DNA of 64,000 bases, from contig NC_067287.1 in assembly GCF_020740795.1 (NCBI RefSeq), positions 18,057,501-18,121,500 of the forward strand. Direction: 5' to 3'. The notes beneath the pieces were generated by a model. The model had not been told where the DNA came from. It made no database searches and was given only the letters and a program-made list of their open reading frames with translations. The position numbers and the translations under genes are program-made. The DNA comes from Apus apus. Its lineage: Eukaryota; Chordata; Aves; Apodiformes; Apodidae. This document shows, piece by piece, positions 1 through 27,600 of the stretch. The stretch's first letter is position 1, and each line of letters starts with the position of its first letter.

Positions 1-1797
1 TCACCTACCATCTATCTTATGTGGCAAAGTACTGCCATGCCAGATTTTGGTCGCTTTCCTTGACAAATAAAACTTTTCCTCTGAATCTGAAGAGCACTGT
101 GTCCCCTTCAAATGTGGGGTTCCAACTGCTGCACAAACGACAAGTTCTGGATTGTGCTGCAATGGAAATCCATTTGCAGGGGCGCTGCTCCTCAAAATTC
201 CCACCCAGGCAAGTGGGATGAGGTATGCCACCAATTTAAACTTAGTTTTACTCAGAATTTAAATCCAAGGTAGTAAAAATAGAGTTTTCCACCACAAAAA
301 ATAACCTTTCCTGTCATACAATGGTATAAATATATATACAGTGGCGCAAGTTTTCATTACTTGGTGCTTACAGGAACAAAACTACCCGACAGCAACATTT
401 CACATCACTTGCCTTTTACTACTCATGTACTTTTGCTCTTGCAGAAGGCTTGTTCTGGCTACACATGCAGGACACATGCTGAAGCTTAACCATTATTTGG
501 ATCAGCCATGGGGAGAAAAAGTAAGTTTTGATCCCTGCACTCTTCATTCAAGACTTGATTTATCTTTATCTTTCTATTAATCCTGATCTACATAGTGTTA
601 CATTAATTTAAGAATGGATTAAGTCCATGTAACTCAGGCCTGTGTTAGCCAGATGCATACAAGGCTGTAAAGCAGATAATGTTTTTTCTCCCCTGGTCAC
701 ACAGCTGCATTGTTCAGCTTTCATCAGGTCTTAACAAAAGTTAAAACGTAACTCTGAGACAGCAGAGATCTTAACCAGAATGGACTGAAATATAAAGGGC
801 TTGTAATTCTGAGGCCCTGAAATTCTGGCAAAAACAATGCACAACAGCTATATAACCTCTAGCTAATGCAGTGTTACTGTAGAGAAAGGATAAAGAACAA
901 TATATTCATAAAAACTTGAATACTTCAGTTAACACAGACATGCTAGTTACACTGTGGTAAGGACTGAAAACAGAATAGCACTGATATTCCTGTTATAGCT
1001 TTTTGGCCACCATGTACAAAATGCTGGTTTTATGCACTCACTAACAGACCTCTTTTTTTCCTCATGTTTACCAGTATAACCTGTGCTTCCATACCCATCA
1101 TATTTGTTAGTGCAAACCTCTTAAAACTTTCCACAATACTGTTAAAAAGAAAAAACAAAGCTCAGGATGTGGAATAGCAAGTTCTGTGTGCATGCATTTT
1201 AAATCAATTTAGCTGCTCTTTACAAAATACATTTATATCATGTTGTGCATTTCCAGTGGCATTTTGAGAAATACATTTTTTCATTTACTGTGCAAGGTGC
1301 CGTTTTTCAGCATGTTTCCAAAGAAAACAAACATTTTAAGTATAAATCTGAAGACAACCATGATACCTTGCCTTAACAATGAGTCTGCTTCCAATAAAAT
1401 AAAATCTTCACTTCCCATTAAAACTTTGGGGTGTTTTTTTGGGTTCTCCCCTCTCCCCCCTCATTGAATTGGAATACATATATTATAATTTGATTATACC
1501 AAAACTTGCTCATATTAAAGTTGTACTGTGAAATGACTTCACCATAGTTAGACTCCACTGAATGTGATGAGCCAAGAACTTGTCACATTCTGAATATAAC
1601 ATACATGGAATATGCCATCTATATATAATCACTAGGAGGATAATCTCTGTGCAGATTTTCTCTGGTAAATCTTGTTGCTCCAAGAGCCGCATGACTGGGA
1701 AAAACTGCCATATACAATTAACACAGGGTGGTCACACATAAAAGCTCCTCCTCTCCCACCAAAAGAAACAAGCAAACATTTAGCCAAAATTTCTTAC
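1..1797 (-). other. DPP4: DPP4 intron 10 (incomplete)
   Basis: AT-rich intronic sequence running off the left edge. No sequence matching DPP4 exon 11 is present on the minus strand. It contains the plus-strand exon-like segment at 445-520 reported as a finding; otherwise I see nothing recognisable. Confidence 0.7.
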
Positions 1798-15609
<13,812 letters not shown>

Positions 15610-15760
15610 GGCGCGGCGGCGGCGGGCGGGGCGGCCCCGGGCCCGGGCGGCGCGGCCCCGCCAGCCGGGGGCTCCGCGGTCCTGCCGCTGCTGGGCGGGG
15701 CGAGGGGCCCGGCGGCGGCTGCTGGTGGGAAGCGAGCAGCGTCAGGCGCCGGGGACTTGT

Positions 15761-18700
15761 GCAGGTTCTGGGTTTTCCTGGTGGCTGTGCAGCTTGGCGT
15801 GTTGGGTTTTGAGCTGCGGTTTCTCCTTCAGTTCAAACACTTGGAGCGCGGTGACATAACTGTACCTTGAAAGAGGAGGGGCCTTGGACACTAAAAGAAT
15901 TTATGTAGGAAATTAGATAAGGGCCACACAGAGGTCCCAGAAGTGAAACGCCTTCAAACGCTAATGGCAAAGCTCTTAGCTTTGATAACACCAGCATTTC
16001 TTGTAAAGTTTCTGCTCTTTGAACTTCGTTCTCTGGCAATCAAGTTACGGAAAGACTGATGAATTGCAGGAAGGGCCTATAAGTATTTCTTTGGCATTGG
16101 TTCCTTGGTATAAAGGAGAGATGGATGTGTAAGTGTGAAAAACGGAATTTTAAATGAAGACCAGAAAATGGAAGTATAGGATAAAAGTTTAAAATTTAGC
16201 TCTGAGATGGCCTTGGTTTATCACATCACAGTTCCATTTCCAAGGAAAATCTTGTGTTGAGATAGTAGGACTAATTGGTGAAAAAGACTGACAATAACCT
16301 TTAAACGAAAACTATAAAACATTGCTTAAAAAGCTGAACATCACTAACTAGTCAGAAAGCTGTGGGAGTTTCTGGAATTATTTTAAGAGAATTCTAGCCT
16401 CAAAGAAGTAATTATTGAGTGGTGTGGTTTGTGCTTTTTGTTTGGATCACCTTGGGTGTTTTCGCTCTATTTGCAGAATATTAGAAGTAACCAGAGAGAG
16501 AGATGTAGGTATTTTACAACTTGGGAAATGGAACAGAATAATTATGAGATCTGCTAAAGCAAGAGGAAGAGACTTGAAGCAGATACCACGTATTCTTAGT
16601 CTAGCCTACAAAAAATACTTGTCAGAGCTTTCAGTGAAGTTGTTCTGCTTTTTCCTTCATTCCACTTCTGCAGACTGAGTACAGCATTTACTATTTTGCT
16701 GCTGTTTCTTAAGTAGTCTGTGTCTGGAAGAGGGTTAGTAACTTTTTATGATAAATACATCTTTTTTAGACTAACCCAAAGCATTTACAAACAATAAGGC
16801 TTTGTCTAAATGGAAAGTAATAGACTTCAACTAGATATAAACTTACTCTCGGATCACCATTGTATACCATGCTCCTTGAAGGTAGTAGTTACTAGTAGTT
16901 ATGAATTTACACTGTGCTAGCTATATCGGTTTACCTTGGGAATGCCATTTATGTGCCCTGACAGTGGTTCTGTGCAGCTCAGTGTAAGTTTACAATAGAG
17001 GATCTAATGTCCTGCAGATTCACAACTTGCTTAAAACTAGTTTCTGTGTATAGGTAAATCCACATTTATAAAAGTAAAATTACAGTGAAAGGGCAGTCTT
17101 TTACATTACTTTTGAAACTACTGTGCCATATATACTGTGAGATGCATGACCAGAGTTTCAGAATGTCTTACAGCTCCACTTAACTATCTATTTGGTATAC
17201 TGTCACTTGTTTCTTTTATCAACAACAATAAAAGAGAAAAACACACCTACAGGCCCCAGACCTGGGGTGAATTTTCCTTTTCCCAGTGAGTAGGAACCAC
17301 AACATATATATAGTTCAGCCAATCTGTGTTTTCTAAATATTTAAGTAGTGATCATCACAGTGTCTCAGAGTATAGTACAGTGAAATTATAATCTCAGTCT
17401 TGTTAAAAATTGTACCTGAATTTTACTAAGCTTTTCATAGCTAAATTACAATTTAATGGTGTTTTGAGAGATTATCTGCAAGCTTTTAATTAATTAAGCA
17501 ATTAATTCTAAGAAGAAAAAAAGTCCTATGCTGAAAAAGCATATTCGTAGCTTCTGCTAGTTGTAGTAGGTACACAATCTTAAATACCTTTGGAAATCTT
17601 GATTCATGTATCTAGACCAAATTGTCTAATAATCTGTAGTGTTTCTGACTCTGGTCATGCCTGAGAGGCTTGTGGGACCTGATTCTCAAAACCACCTGAG
17701 TGATCCAGTAAAAATCAATATAACAAAATATGTTTTCCATTTACTTGCAATAGTTCTTAAGAGTGGTTCTCTACACCTTGGAAAAATCTCATTCTGTCAG
17801 ATTGTCTTTTCTGATTGCCTGAGACTTAAAAAGTTGCTCCAGCTAAAAATTTCAAATTACTTTATACCATGGTGTTTTTTTGCAATCAGATATGATGCCA
17901 AGGAGCTAAAGAAATTAATATCCAGCAGTGGCTGCTACGTTATAAAATTTGAGAAGCCATAGGTGTTCATCATGTTTTATGCTGGACACAAAAGTATTCA
18001 TAAATAAGTAATATGAGTAAGAATATCTACTTACTAGAAATTACCAAAATTCAGCTTTCAGCCTGAAGGTTGGCTTTCCCAAACACTTGGTGGACCTGCC
18101 AGATGTGATGTCTCCTTTAGACTTCTAGCCTCAGCGAAACTCAAGGCTTTGTAGTAAGTCTGCTTATGTATTTGAGTCTTTCCTCCAGAAATATTTGAAA
18201 AAGCCTAACAGGAAAAATGCAAAACATAAGCTCTCTGCAGAACAGAATAAAATTATTGCTTGTGACTAAAATTAATACAGTCTGCTTTACAGGTGCAATA
18301 ATATGTTCCAGATGTCTCAGTGTGTCACTATGGGAGATAAAATATGTGCTGGAAAAAGTTTTACACTGCTTCAGTGGCTCACTTAAATGTGCTGTGAGGA
18401 AGAGAAGACAAAATTGCTGTTAGCACTGAGAAATGTTCAAGTTCTACTTGACTAAGTGTGTATTTTGATGCCAAGTATATTAAAAATGTTTGGCTTTTTC
18501 AGAAGTAATTTATTTTTGTTTCTTTTTATTTTGAGGCTGAAATGGCCAGTTTTGTAATCATCATTACACTGATTCTGTTAGAGAGTTTTGTGAAGAAAGC
18601 ATTAACTTGTAACTCAGGAAATCAAATAAAACCCCCCCCATTTTCTGTGGTTTTGTCGTTGGGACAACTGTATCAATGTGGCTTGCAGCAGCTGTCATTC

Positions 18701-21620
18701 AGTTCTTTCAAATTACTGTATTTTTCTGTATACAATTGATTTCCTAGCAACTGAGGATTCTTGCCACATGTCCTCAGAGCACAGTTGAATGATTAGAATA
18801 TTTCAGGTTTCTGTTAATTCTTATTGTATTCATTCCAATTTGTTATCTTGTGTTGCTTCAGTGTGCTTATTTTTCCATGTACTTACTAAATAGTGTGGAA
18901 GAGGAAGGATATTGCATGCTCAGTATATAAAATACTGTTAATAAAGGGTGTAACATTTGGAATACTTTTTAATATAAGGCCACGTAGAAGTTCTAAGCAG
19001 CACATGGATAGAGGACTCTAGATACAGACATGAGTTCATGGAATGTGGAATTGTAGAAGGTGCACATGCACAATACAGTCAAAATACCTGAGCTAGTGGT
19101 ACTGTTTTTATGCACCTTCAAGAAGGTATAAGATTTAGTTTCCTAGTAGAATGAAGAAAGCAGTGTGGAGTGAATGAAAACAAAAAGTAAGTCAATGCAC
19201 CATAATGATCCATGTGCTGGATCTATGATACATTTACAATGTATTTCAAGTAAAATGGGACCCATACCCTAACTCTTTTGTAGGCTTAAAATCAGGTGCA
19301 GAGGGGCATTGCAACAGTGCCATGTTTTGTACCAAGCCAGTCAAGACCCTTCATAGATACTAGTGCATATGATTTTACTAAATTGTACACAGTTTGAGTC
19401 CTTGACTGGAAGGAAGATTATTGTTTCTCAGAGTGGATGAGGGTGTAGCCCTGTAGATCATGCTGAAACATGCTTCTGAGCATGATGATTCCCTTAAGCA
19501 GTCCCACCTCCCTTACTTTAGTTGCCAAGAGTAAATTGAAGCCTTCTTATACAAGCAGCAGCTGCACAGCGGTGCAATCAGCATGATAACTGACAGCTGT
19601 TGCTCAATTGCCTGAAGACTTTGAAAACCATCTATTGTATAAAAGGCATCTTCAGGCTACTCTGTTCCTAAATTCTCTACCAATGTATCACTCAGAGCAT
19701 GTAAGGCCTACAGTGACCTCTTCACTAGAGTACAAAATTAAGACAAAAAAATAAATATTGATTCTCTAGGCTTGAATGCAGGTATTCTGCCCCCTCTCAG
19801 CCTGTAGTCATGGGTAGCTATTGTCTAGTAGAGACACTTCTTAAAGAAGTGATTACAAAAATAAGTATTATTTTTCCCCATGTTTGTACCACTCACTGAA
19901 TTTCATTTAGCATGTATACGAAATATCCAGCACATACCTCATTTTTGATCCTATATGAACTTGCTCTGCGATTTCAGGATGTACAAGTCCTAATCTTGTT
20001 GAGCTAGAACATCAGTTTGGAACTTGTGGAACAGGCTCCACTTCATCTCACTTCTGAAGAAAGGGTGTCTTTTGATACATGCTCTAGATTGGGACTTAGA
20101 AAATTAGAGGTTAAATATTTTTTCTGTATTCCAGACAAGCTGCATAACTTTGAGAAAATAATTTATACTCCTCTGTTCCTAAAAGCATGTAATTTATAAA
20201 AATGTGGGGAAACAGTATTTTCATAGGTGACAAAGCCTTCATCAGAAGGTGCTCAAATATACTGGTGGCAGGCACCACAGGAAAATGGATTTGTAACTCT
20301 GGAATCCTGTCCTTCAGAGCACTAAATACCTTGGAGATAGAGGAATAAAACATTTTAAAGACAATTGCTCAATCTATAGAAGAGTTAACGGTTTGTACCC
20401 TTTCAGCCTGGACCACATGGATCCAACTGAGTGTACCTGAATCTTTATTTAGTTCTAGATGCACTTGGAAATAAACCACTGAGTACAAATCATGTTTTCC
20501 CCCCATTTGTTAATCTCTAGTGGTATTTTGGATGCTATAATGTTGTAGGGTTTTTTTTTTAGTGGAAGGTGCTATTGAGTTTTTAATGTTTAAAGCTGGG
20601 ATGTTAGAACAGCTTTCTATTGCTGTGAAGCTGTTCTAGACACCAAGGTTGGTATGATCATTCCTGATCTGAAAATTACAGAGTTCCTGTAGCATTTTGA
20701 GAGGATAATCTAGTCTTACTTTTGCAGTGAAAGTTTCAGATGCCTTTAAAAGGCAAATGAGACACAAAACACTACTAGCTATTCCTACCAAAGCTATAGG
20801 TGCTAATTCTGATTCAACGTTTGCAGTAGATACTTGCTAAGCCCATGGCTTTCTCTTAAACCACTTGCCCTTTAGGACATATTAATACAGATACCTGACA
20901 TACTGCTATTATAGGCAGGGGAGAAAAAGGGCTTTGGGGAGCCATCAGAAGAGGAGCATAACAGCACCCTTGGCTGTTTGAAGGTTGCAGCTACTACCAT
21001 ACCTACAAAAACAAGCCTTGGTCAGCTAAGAGTACAGTAATTTGGATTGCTAGAAACACTGAGATCTGGAGGCAAATTGTTTTGTTACCATAATTGAGGG
21101 AGGTACAGGTTACTGAAATCACAGCAGTGTTGTTAAGTAACAGCACTACATTCAACAAATGGCTGGACAAAGTGGTTCTCAGAGGAAGAAGGATGAAAAG
21201 AATACAATGCACATTAGAGTGACCCCTGGGCCATTTGCGTTGGCTTTGCTTGGCAATCTTGTAAAACTTGAAGGAATTACGTGGCAGTTTCCACTACTAA
21301 TGGAGTATACTGCATTTAATAATTTAAAAAGCTGTCCTTCTGCTTTTGCTGAGAAACAAGAATTTATGCTAATGAAGAATACTTGTCTGTTCAGTCTTGT
21401 TCCCCCTCTGGCTTCATCTTGCTTGATTTCTTTTTCAACTAAAGAGAATTCAAAGTTCACACAGCTCTTTTCTGAGAATCATTATGGAGAGAATGTGACA
21501 AAACAGAATGTTGAATTTGTTTATCATTCCAAACAAATCACTTCCAAGATCTCAGTGACACTAAAATATTAGAATAAAATGAAATGGAGTACAAAGAGGC
21601 ACAAGGGATATACACATGAA
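15761..21620. other. DPP4-GCG intergenic region
   Basis: About 5.9 kb of AT-rich sequence between the DPP4 promoter and the GCG poly(A) site. Several open frames occur, the longest 137 codons at 21159-21572, but none has splice context or a recognisable domain. I see no CR1 copy or RNA gene here. Confidence 0.7.
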
Positions 21621-21629
21621 AAGTCAACA

Positions 21630-24600
21630 GAAAAGAAGCTTGAAAAAATTTATTTAAGGCTATCATTTAATATCCTTAAAGCTTAGCCTTTTTATAACAA
21701 AGGTTTTAAGAGGGATATTCACTTCTTAGGCATTTATAGCTGCCAGCCGCTTACAAATAACACATATAATTGGTGATTGAATCATTTGTGTGTAGAAGTC
21801 AACTTTTTAGAAAAATAATTTTATCGTTAAATATAAATGGAGTGACTTCAGTCCTAATACATGGAAAATATGAAGATATGGAACTTTCATAGTCATAAAG
21901 CTGTTAAGACAACCAACCTTTGACAATAGGTTTTCCATATATAAACCTTTGGCAACACTAAAGTATAATACAATTATTTCCTGGCATGCAAGGTGACATA
22001 GCTTTGTTACACCCAATATAAATGACAGAATACAGATTTCATAATCTCCTAATAACTGGCAGTCGATGCAATGAAGATCTTCATTTATCCCATTTGTATT
22101 CTGCATTTTTACTGGTATTCTCCCAAAAGGTCCCTGGAAAAAAAGAAAAGAAAAGAAAGCAGCAGCAATTAGGAAATATTCTAGATCTCTTAAGATTTCT
22201 GAAATATGCGTGGAACTTATTTTTTCTGTTTAAGAGTTAGCAGATGTTAGTTCCACAGACCCTTCAATGCCTCTCTTTAATAGATTGAAAACAATTACTC
22301 CTAAAGGAAAAGCTTTTTAATAGTTCCTAATAGATTATTTTCCTAAGTTGTTTGTTTCAATGCTGAACTACAAACAAATACAAACAGAAAAATGTTAATT
22401 AAATCTGTATTTTAACTATAGCTTCTAAATTTGTTGAGACTATATTGGTTGTTTCAAATTTCCAAGATCAACTAGTCATTTTGGATGCTTAAGTAGTCAA
22501 AGGACTAAAAATTAATTTTTACAGAATGGGCATCCAACATTTTAAAAAATCTAGCCACTCATATGTGCCTTGAGTTGGCATTCTGTTATTTTTGGAATAC
22601 TGTGTTGATATTAACAATTCTTAAATATTAATCTGTTCACAGAGCTCTCAGATAGAAAATGTTGCTTTTCCAACAGCATTTGCCTATATACAGGCAAAAT
22701 GAAGTAGAATTCTTAAATAGTTAGCTATTGGGAACTCAGATTACAGTATCCTATTCCCTAATGACAAGCCACAGTTTAAGACAGTGTTTTTATATCATGG
22801 TCTTTAAATACTAATCAATCTGATGAAGTTTTAGCACAAAATATTTTTTATTTTATAATGCACATATAAAGGAGAGGTTTATTTTTCATTAATTCAATAT
22901 GACCTCACTTCTGGTAACATTCAGTGGCAAAACTCTGCTCGAGTTAAACAGGAAACTATTAAATAGGTTCACCACTGATGCAAAATACGAATTATATTTG
23001 GAATGAGTTCTGTGTAGTGTTTTATCCTTGTTCAGCACTGTCTGTAACAAAGTTTGTGACACAGTTACAGTTATGTCAATAGCTAAGAGAAAAATTACCA
23101 GTATTTTCCGTATGTGTGACAAATACATTTAAACTCCTGGTATATTAAGAAGAACACAATCAAAAATCAGGCACCTTTGGGTAACTTTTGTGTTAATCAG
23201 CCATTTTAGGAACTCTTTGGCAGCCATGTCATCAAGGACTTTGTTGATATCACTTGTGAAAGTGCCATCTGCATGTCTTCGGCCCATTTCTTCAGCCACA
23301 AGAGCACTCTCTGGGAAACTTCAAAGGGAAGAAATTATCAAACAATTTGCTGATCAAAATTAAAAAAAACACGTTTAACAGGGCCTCATTACAGGATTCT
23401 AATACACTGCATGTTTCCTGTGATTTTAAGGAGTTAAGGGATGAGTCTGATGTTATGACTTAGTACAGCACAATGTATATAAGAACATCTTTTGAAGTAT
23501 TATTTTAACAACAGAATAAAGCATGGACATCTCTCTTTACCAGATGAGGACTGTTCCTTCAAATGAGTATTAATTTCTCTCTACCATTTTTTTAAAAAAC
23601 TATACGTGCGAAAACATATCTTAGTCTGCAGTGTCCGTGCCAAGTAGAACAGGCATCAATAAAACTCACAGTAGATTTACTAAGAATCATTATTTGAGAA
23701 ATAAAACTACTAAAACATTATAGTAAAATTTTCATACTTTTTTCTGGTTTAATTGGACTTAGGTCCTAGTTACATACTTAACAATTAGATTGCATAAGTA
23801 TTTAGATGTTAAGAGCAGCAACTTTTTTGGGGGTGTTAATATAACTCAATTACAACACCTGTATAAAATTTGTGTGCTTGTTCACTGTAAAATAGTATTT
23901 TGTATTTGGAATCAGATCCTGATTCTTGCTCTAGCTTTTTTTTCACCCTTAGAATACTATAACGCCTGGTTAAAAAAAACCACAACACTTTCCTCTCTAG
24001 TTTCATCCCATCAAATACAGGAAGATTTTAATGAATTCCATTACTGTGGTCTGATACTGAAGCACACTGTGCTCTGGGACCAATGACAGGCAGACAGGTT
24101 CTTTTCATGCAGTAATTTAAGGACAGCTGTATACAGGTTTAACCACAAATAATACTAAATATTGGGAAGCAGAAGGCCAGTCTACATTTAATTGTCCATC
24201 TCTGTTTCTAAGCTCAGTTCACCACTGCTAACTTGAAATCTCTTTCAGCTACTAAAATACCCTATTTCTGCTCATGAAAATAAAGCATGACAAAAAACCA
24301 ACTGCAAATCTGGACATCACTAGGAAGTGGAAACAGTGTTTCCCTTCTCTATATAGCTGACCTAATTTATGTAACTGTTTTTTTCAGGAAATCATAATTA
24401 TTTACAAAATTTAATTTTACCTATTTACTCTTCCTTAACTACAACACACGATCTTGTCTTACAAATTTATTTTATTGTTATTGTTGTTTATTATTTTTAT
24501 ATAGTGCGAAAGACTTACATAGTACTTTACAGCTGGTAGAATATATCATCAGAGGATGAACTGAAATCCCTGCCCCGAAGAGCTTACAGTCTAAAGGCAC

Positions 24601-27600
24601 AAATAAGTACAAAACAGCTAAAAGGTGTGGAGTGGTATGTACATGGTATAGCTCCTAACCATGCAGAGTTGGAAATATGATGGGACAGAAGGTGCCTGCA
24701 GGAGATTGAAGATAAGGTCATTCTAAGTGTAAGACTATAATGAAAAAAGATGTAAAGTTATGAGTGAGTAGTCAAGTGAGTAGGCTTGAGAAATCTGCAA
24801 TGAGTGTGTGGAGAACAAGATATTAATGAAAGAAATCAGAGACATAGATAGGTCAAAACTGTGGAGCACTGCATCCAGAAAACCTTGAATCATAGCAAGA
24901 GAAGTAGAAGCTTCTTAAAAAGGAAAATAAGTCATAGTAGGAAATAATAATTATTTTGGCAGCAGCAACTTTGGGAGACTTTATGGAACATGGGAAGAGG
25001 AAAAGTAGTGATCAGTAAGTGCTGGGAATGATCACCAGCACATGGAGTACAGCTGATGACATTGGTAAAAATTTAATCCTGGAAATATTGCAGAAAAAAA
25101 TTGACTGTGAAAGGGAAAGAAAGAGTATTTTAAGATGACACTGACTTGAATAATCTCAGTGACAGTTAAGGAGACTATAAGCAATGTTTTGTGAAGGGGG
25201 AAAGGTGGTAGTTAGAGGAAGGTTTAGTTTTAAATATATTGACCTTAAACATAACTTGACCTTTTAGCATGTAACAGCATACTGAACAGGTTTGTTTTAA
25301 TATGTATTTAAACTTAATAAAGTGGTATTCTAACACTGACAGAATATCTTCTATTGCAAAAGAAAAACATGAAGTACAGCAAGAGCGATCAAAAACACAT
25401 CAAGGTTTCATCAGACTTGATTTCTAACCCCAAAAGCAAGGCAAAATTTAAGTATAGGAATGGATGGATTCTTACTCTCTTCTTCCTCGTCCATTGACTA
25501 ACCAAGCAATGAACTCTTTGGCAGCTTGACCTTCCAAATAAGAGGTGATATCACTGGTGTAGGTGCCTTCAGCATGTCTCTCGAATTCAGCATGACGCTT
25601 GGAGATAGCATTGCTGAAAGAAGAGCAATAGTGTAGCAGCAGACAGCATAAGGACTTTGTTTGGTTTTTTTAACCTTTATTGATTTCTGTTTGACACCCA
25701 CCAGACTAGCATTTCTTATTTCTTATTATTTTGCTTCTTAAATTACTTTTGGTATTTTTTTTCTTGATATCTTTCAGTTCTAAAGGCATTGTCTGTGCTA
25801 TGCAATATAATTTTATGCAGAGATGCTTGATCTAGTACTTAACGAATGAAAGAAGGTGCTGAAAGCAAATATAGCTGCATTGGACTGGTCTAGATTAGTT
25901 AGCTCTGATCAAGAAACTGTATTGTATCCTACAGACATACTTTTTGTTACCTCTTGTGTTAACCTAAAAATTTCCATTAAGCCACTCCTCCTATCTTCAT
26001 TATTTCCTAGCCAAACTGGACGTAATTCCTCTGGAATTTATATTTCAGATTGTTTTGTGAACATGCTTTTGCTCGTCATTCTGACAAAGTGATAATCTTG
26101 GAACAATTTCTAGCCTTATCACCTCCAGCTTAAGAGAGAAAGACAATTGCCTTCTCCCTCCTGTTATTATGCTTCTTTCTCTAACATAGAACAATATTAT
26201 GTCACACTGTCCCTTAGGAAGGCAAACTGCACTTAGAAGTAGACATACTATGGAATATTTCCATGACTAAGTTCCCTAGCATTTCTATTTCAGCATTTGC
26301 TAATTTCTGCCCAATCTTCAGGGCCTGTAGCTCTTTCTATTATTTTTTATCTTATTGGGATTTCACCGTTCCTCCTAATTTAGTACCATCTGCACTTTTA
26401 CACTACTAGCTAGTGTTGTTTAGAACATTTTTAATGAAACATTAATTTTCTTGAGATATGTGTTTTGTTGAAGCTGAAACAATGTTGTGGATTTGTTACT
26501 GATATTGACATTGTTTTGAATTGAAGGATCTTTGTGGTCCAGGCTATCCTCTTTGGAATTTCTGACAAAGGTGACAAAGGAATAATGAAGACAGATACTT
26601 CAATCTGCTTAGCAGAACAAAACAAAATAACCACAACTGGTTTTTTTTCTGTTGTTTTTTTTTTATTATTATTATTACTTTCAATTTTCCACCCCTCCCA
26701 GCTTCTCCGAAAAACATTGTCAAGAAACAAAATTCTGGCCTCTAGAAGGTCTTGTGTTCTCCCTTCCTATAATGAGCCGTTTATGTAACACGGGACGGGA
26801 CTGAGGCACTTTGCACTGAGCATTGTATCATGTTTTATCAGCTCTCTGCAAATTGGTGCCTTGCCACTTTTCTTTCATCAATCTCACTGGTTTTGTTTTC
26901 CTCAATATAATGTGGTGGATTGTTTTTTTTTGTTTATTTGCTTGGGATGTTTGGTTTTTTTCCTTCAACTGTTTTCTATTCCAAGTTGTTTTTTTTATCT
27001 AATTCCCTACTCTCATTTTACTTGGAATATCCTTTCCTGAAATCTGTTCTCATCCTGTTGCATTCTTTGAAGCCCTTGCACATAGCTGTAGAACACAGGT
27101 ACAGGAATAAATAACATAGAGACATTTCCTCTTTCCTTGTTAACATAGGTGTAAAATGATTCCTTTTGAAATGTATTTCTTGGATTGTGCTACTATTGTA
27201 AAGAATACTAGTTGTTTTCCTTCTTGTTTAACAGAAAATGAGCTCAAACTGGTTTTGGTAAAAAGTTGTGGCAACTAGAATACCTTGAGGGCTGGTCCGG
27301 GAATTTGTCATTTTCTTTATCCTCTTGTCCTTGTTGGCTGTAGTGGAATTCCATAATCATTAGATCATTACTACCAGTATATTGCAGAGCATGCATAAGT
27401 GGATATGATTTTATCTGTTATTATGTAAATATTATGATAAACAACAATGACTGATATATTAATATTAAAAATAATTTCAGGCTTATGAATTTAAATTAAT
27501 ACAATATCTAGAAATAATTATACTTTTAAGACTTCCACAGGGATTTAAAAACATTAATATCATAGATTTTTGGATTCTGTGGACAGATCATCTGTATAAC

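Noticed and set aside
1-234. Possible DPP4 exon 11 at the left edge on the minus strand
   Set aside because: No frame matches the expected HYLCDVTW or LQWLRR segment; the open frame there shows no family resemblance.
21159-21572. 137-codon plus-strand frame just beyond the GCG 3' end
   Set aside because: Length is compatible with chance among six frames of 64 kb; no family resemblance, no splice or promoter context.
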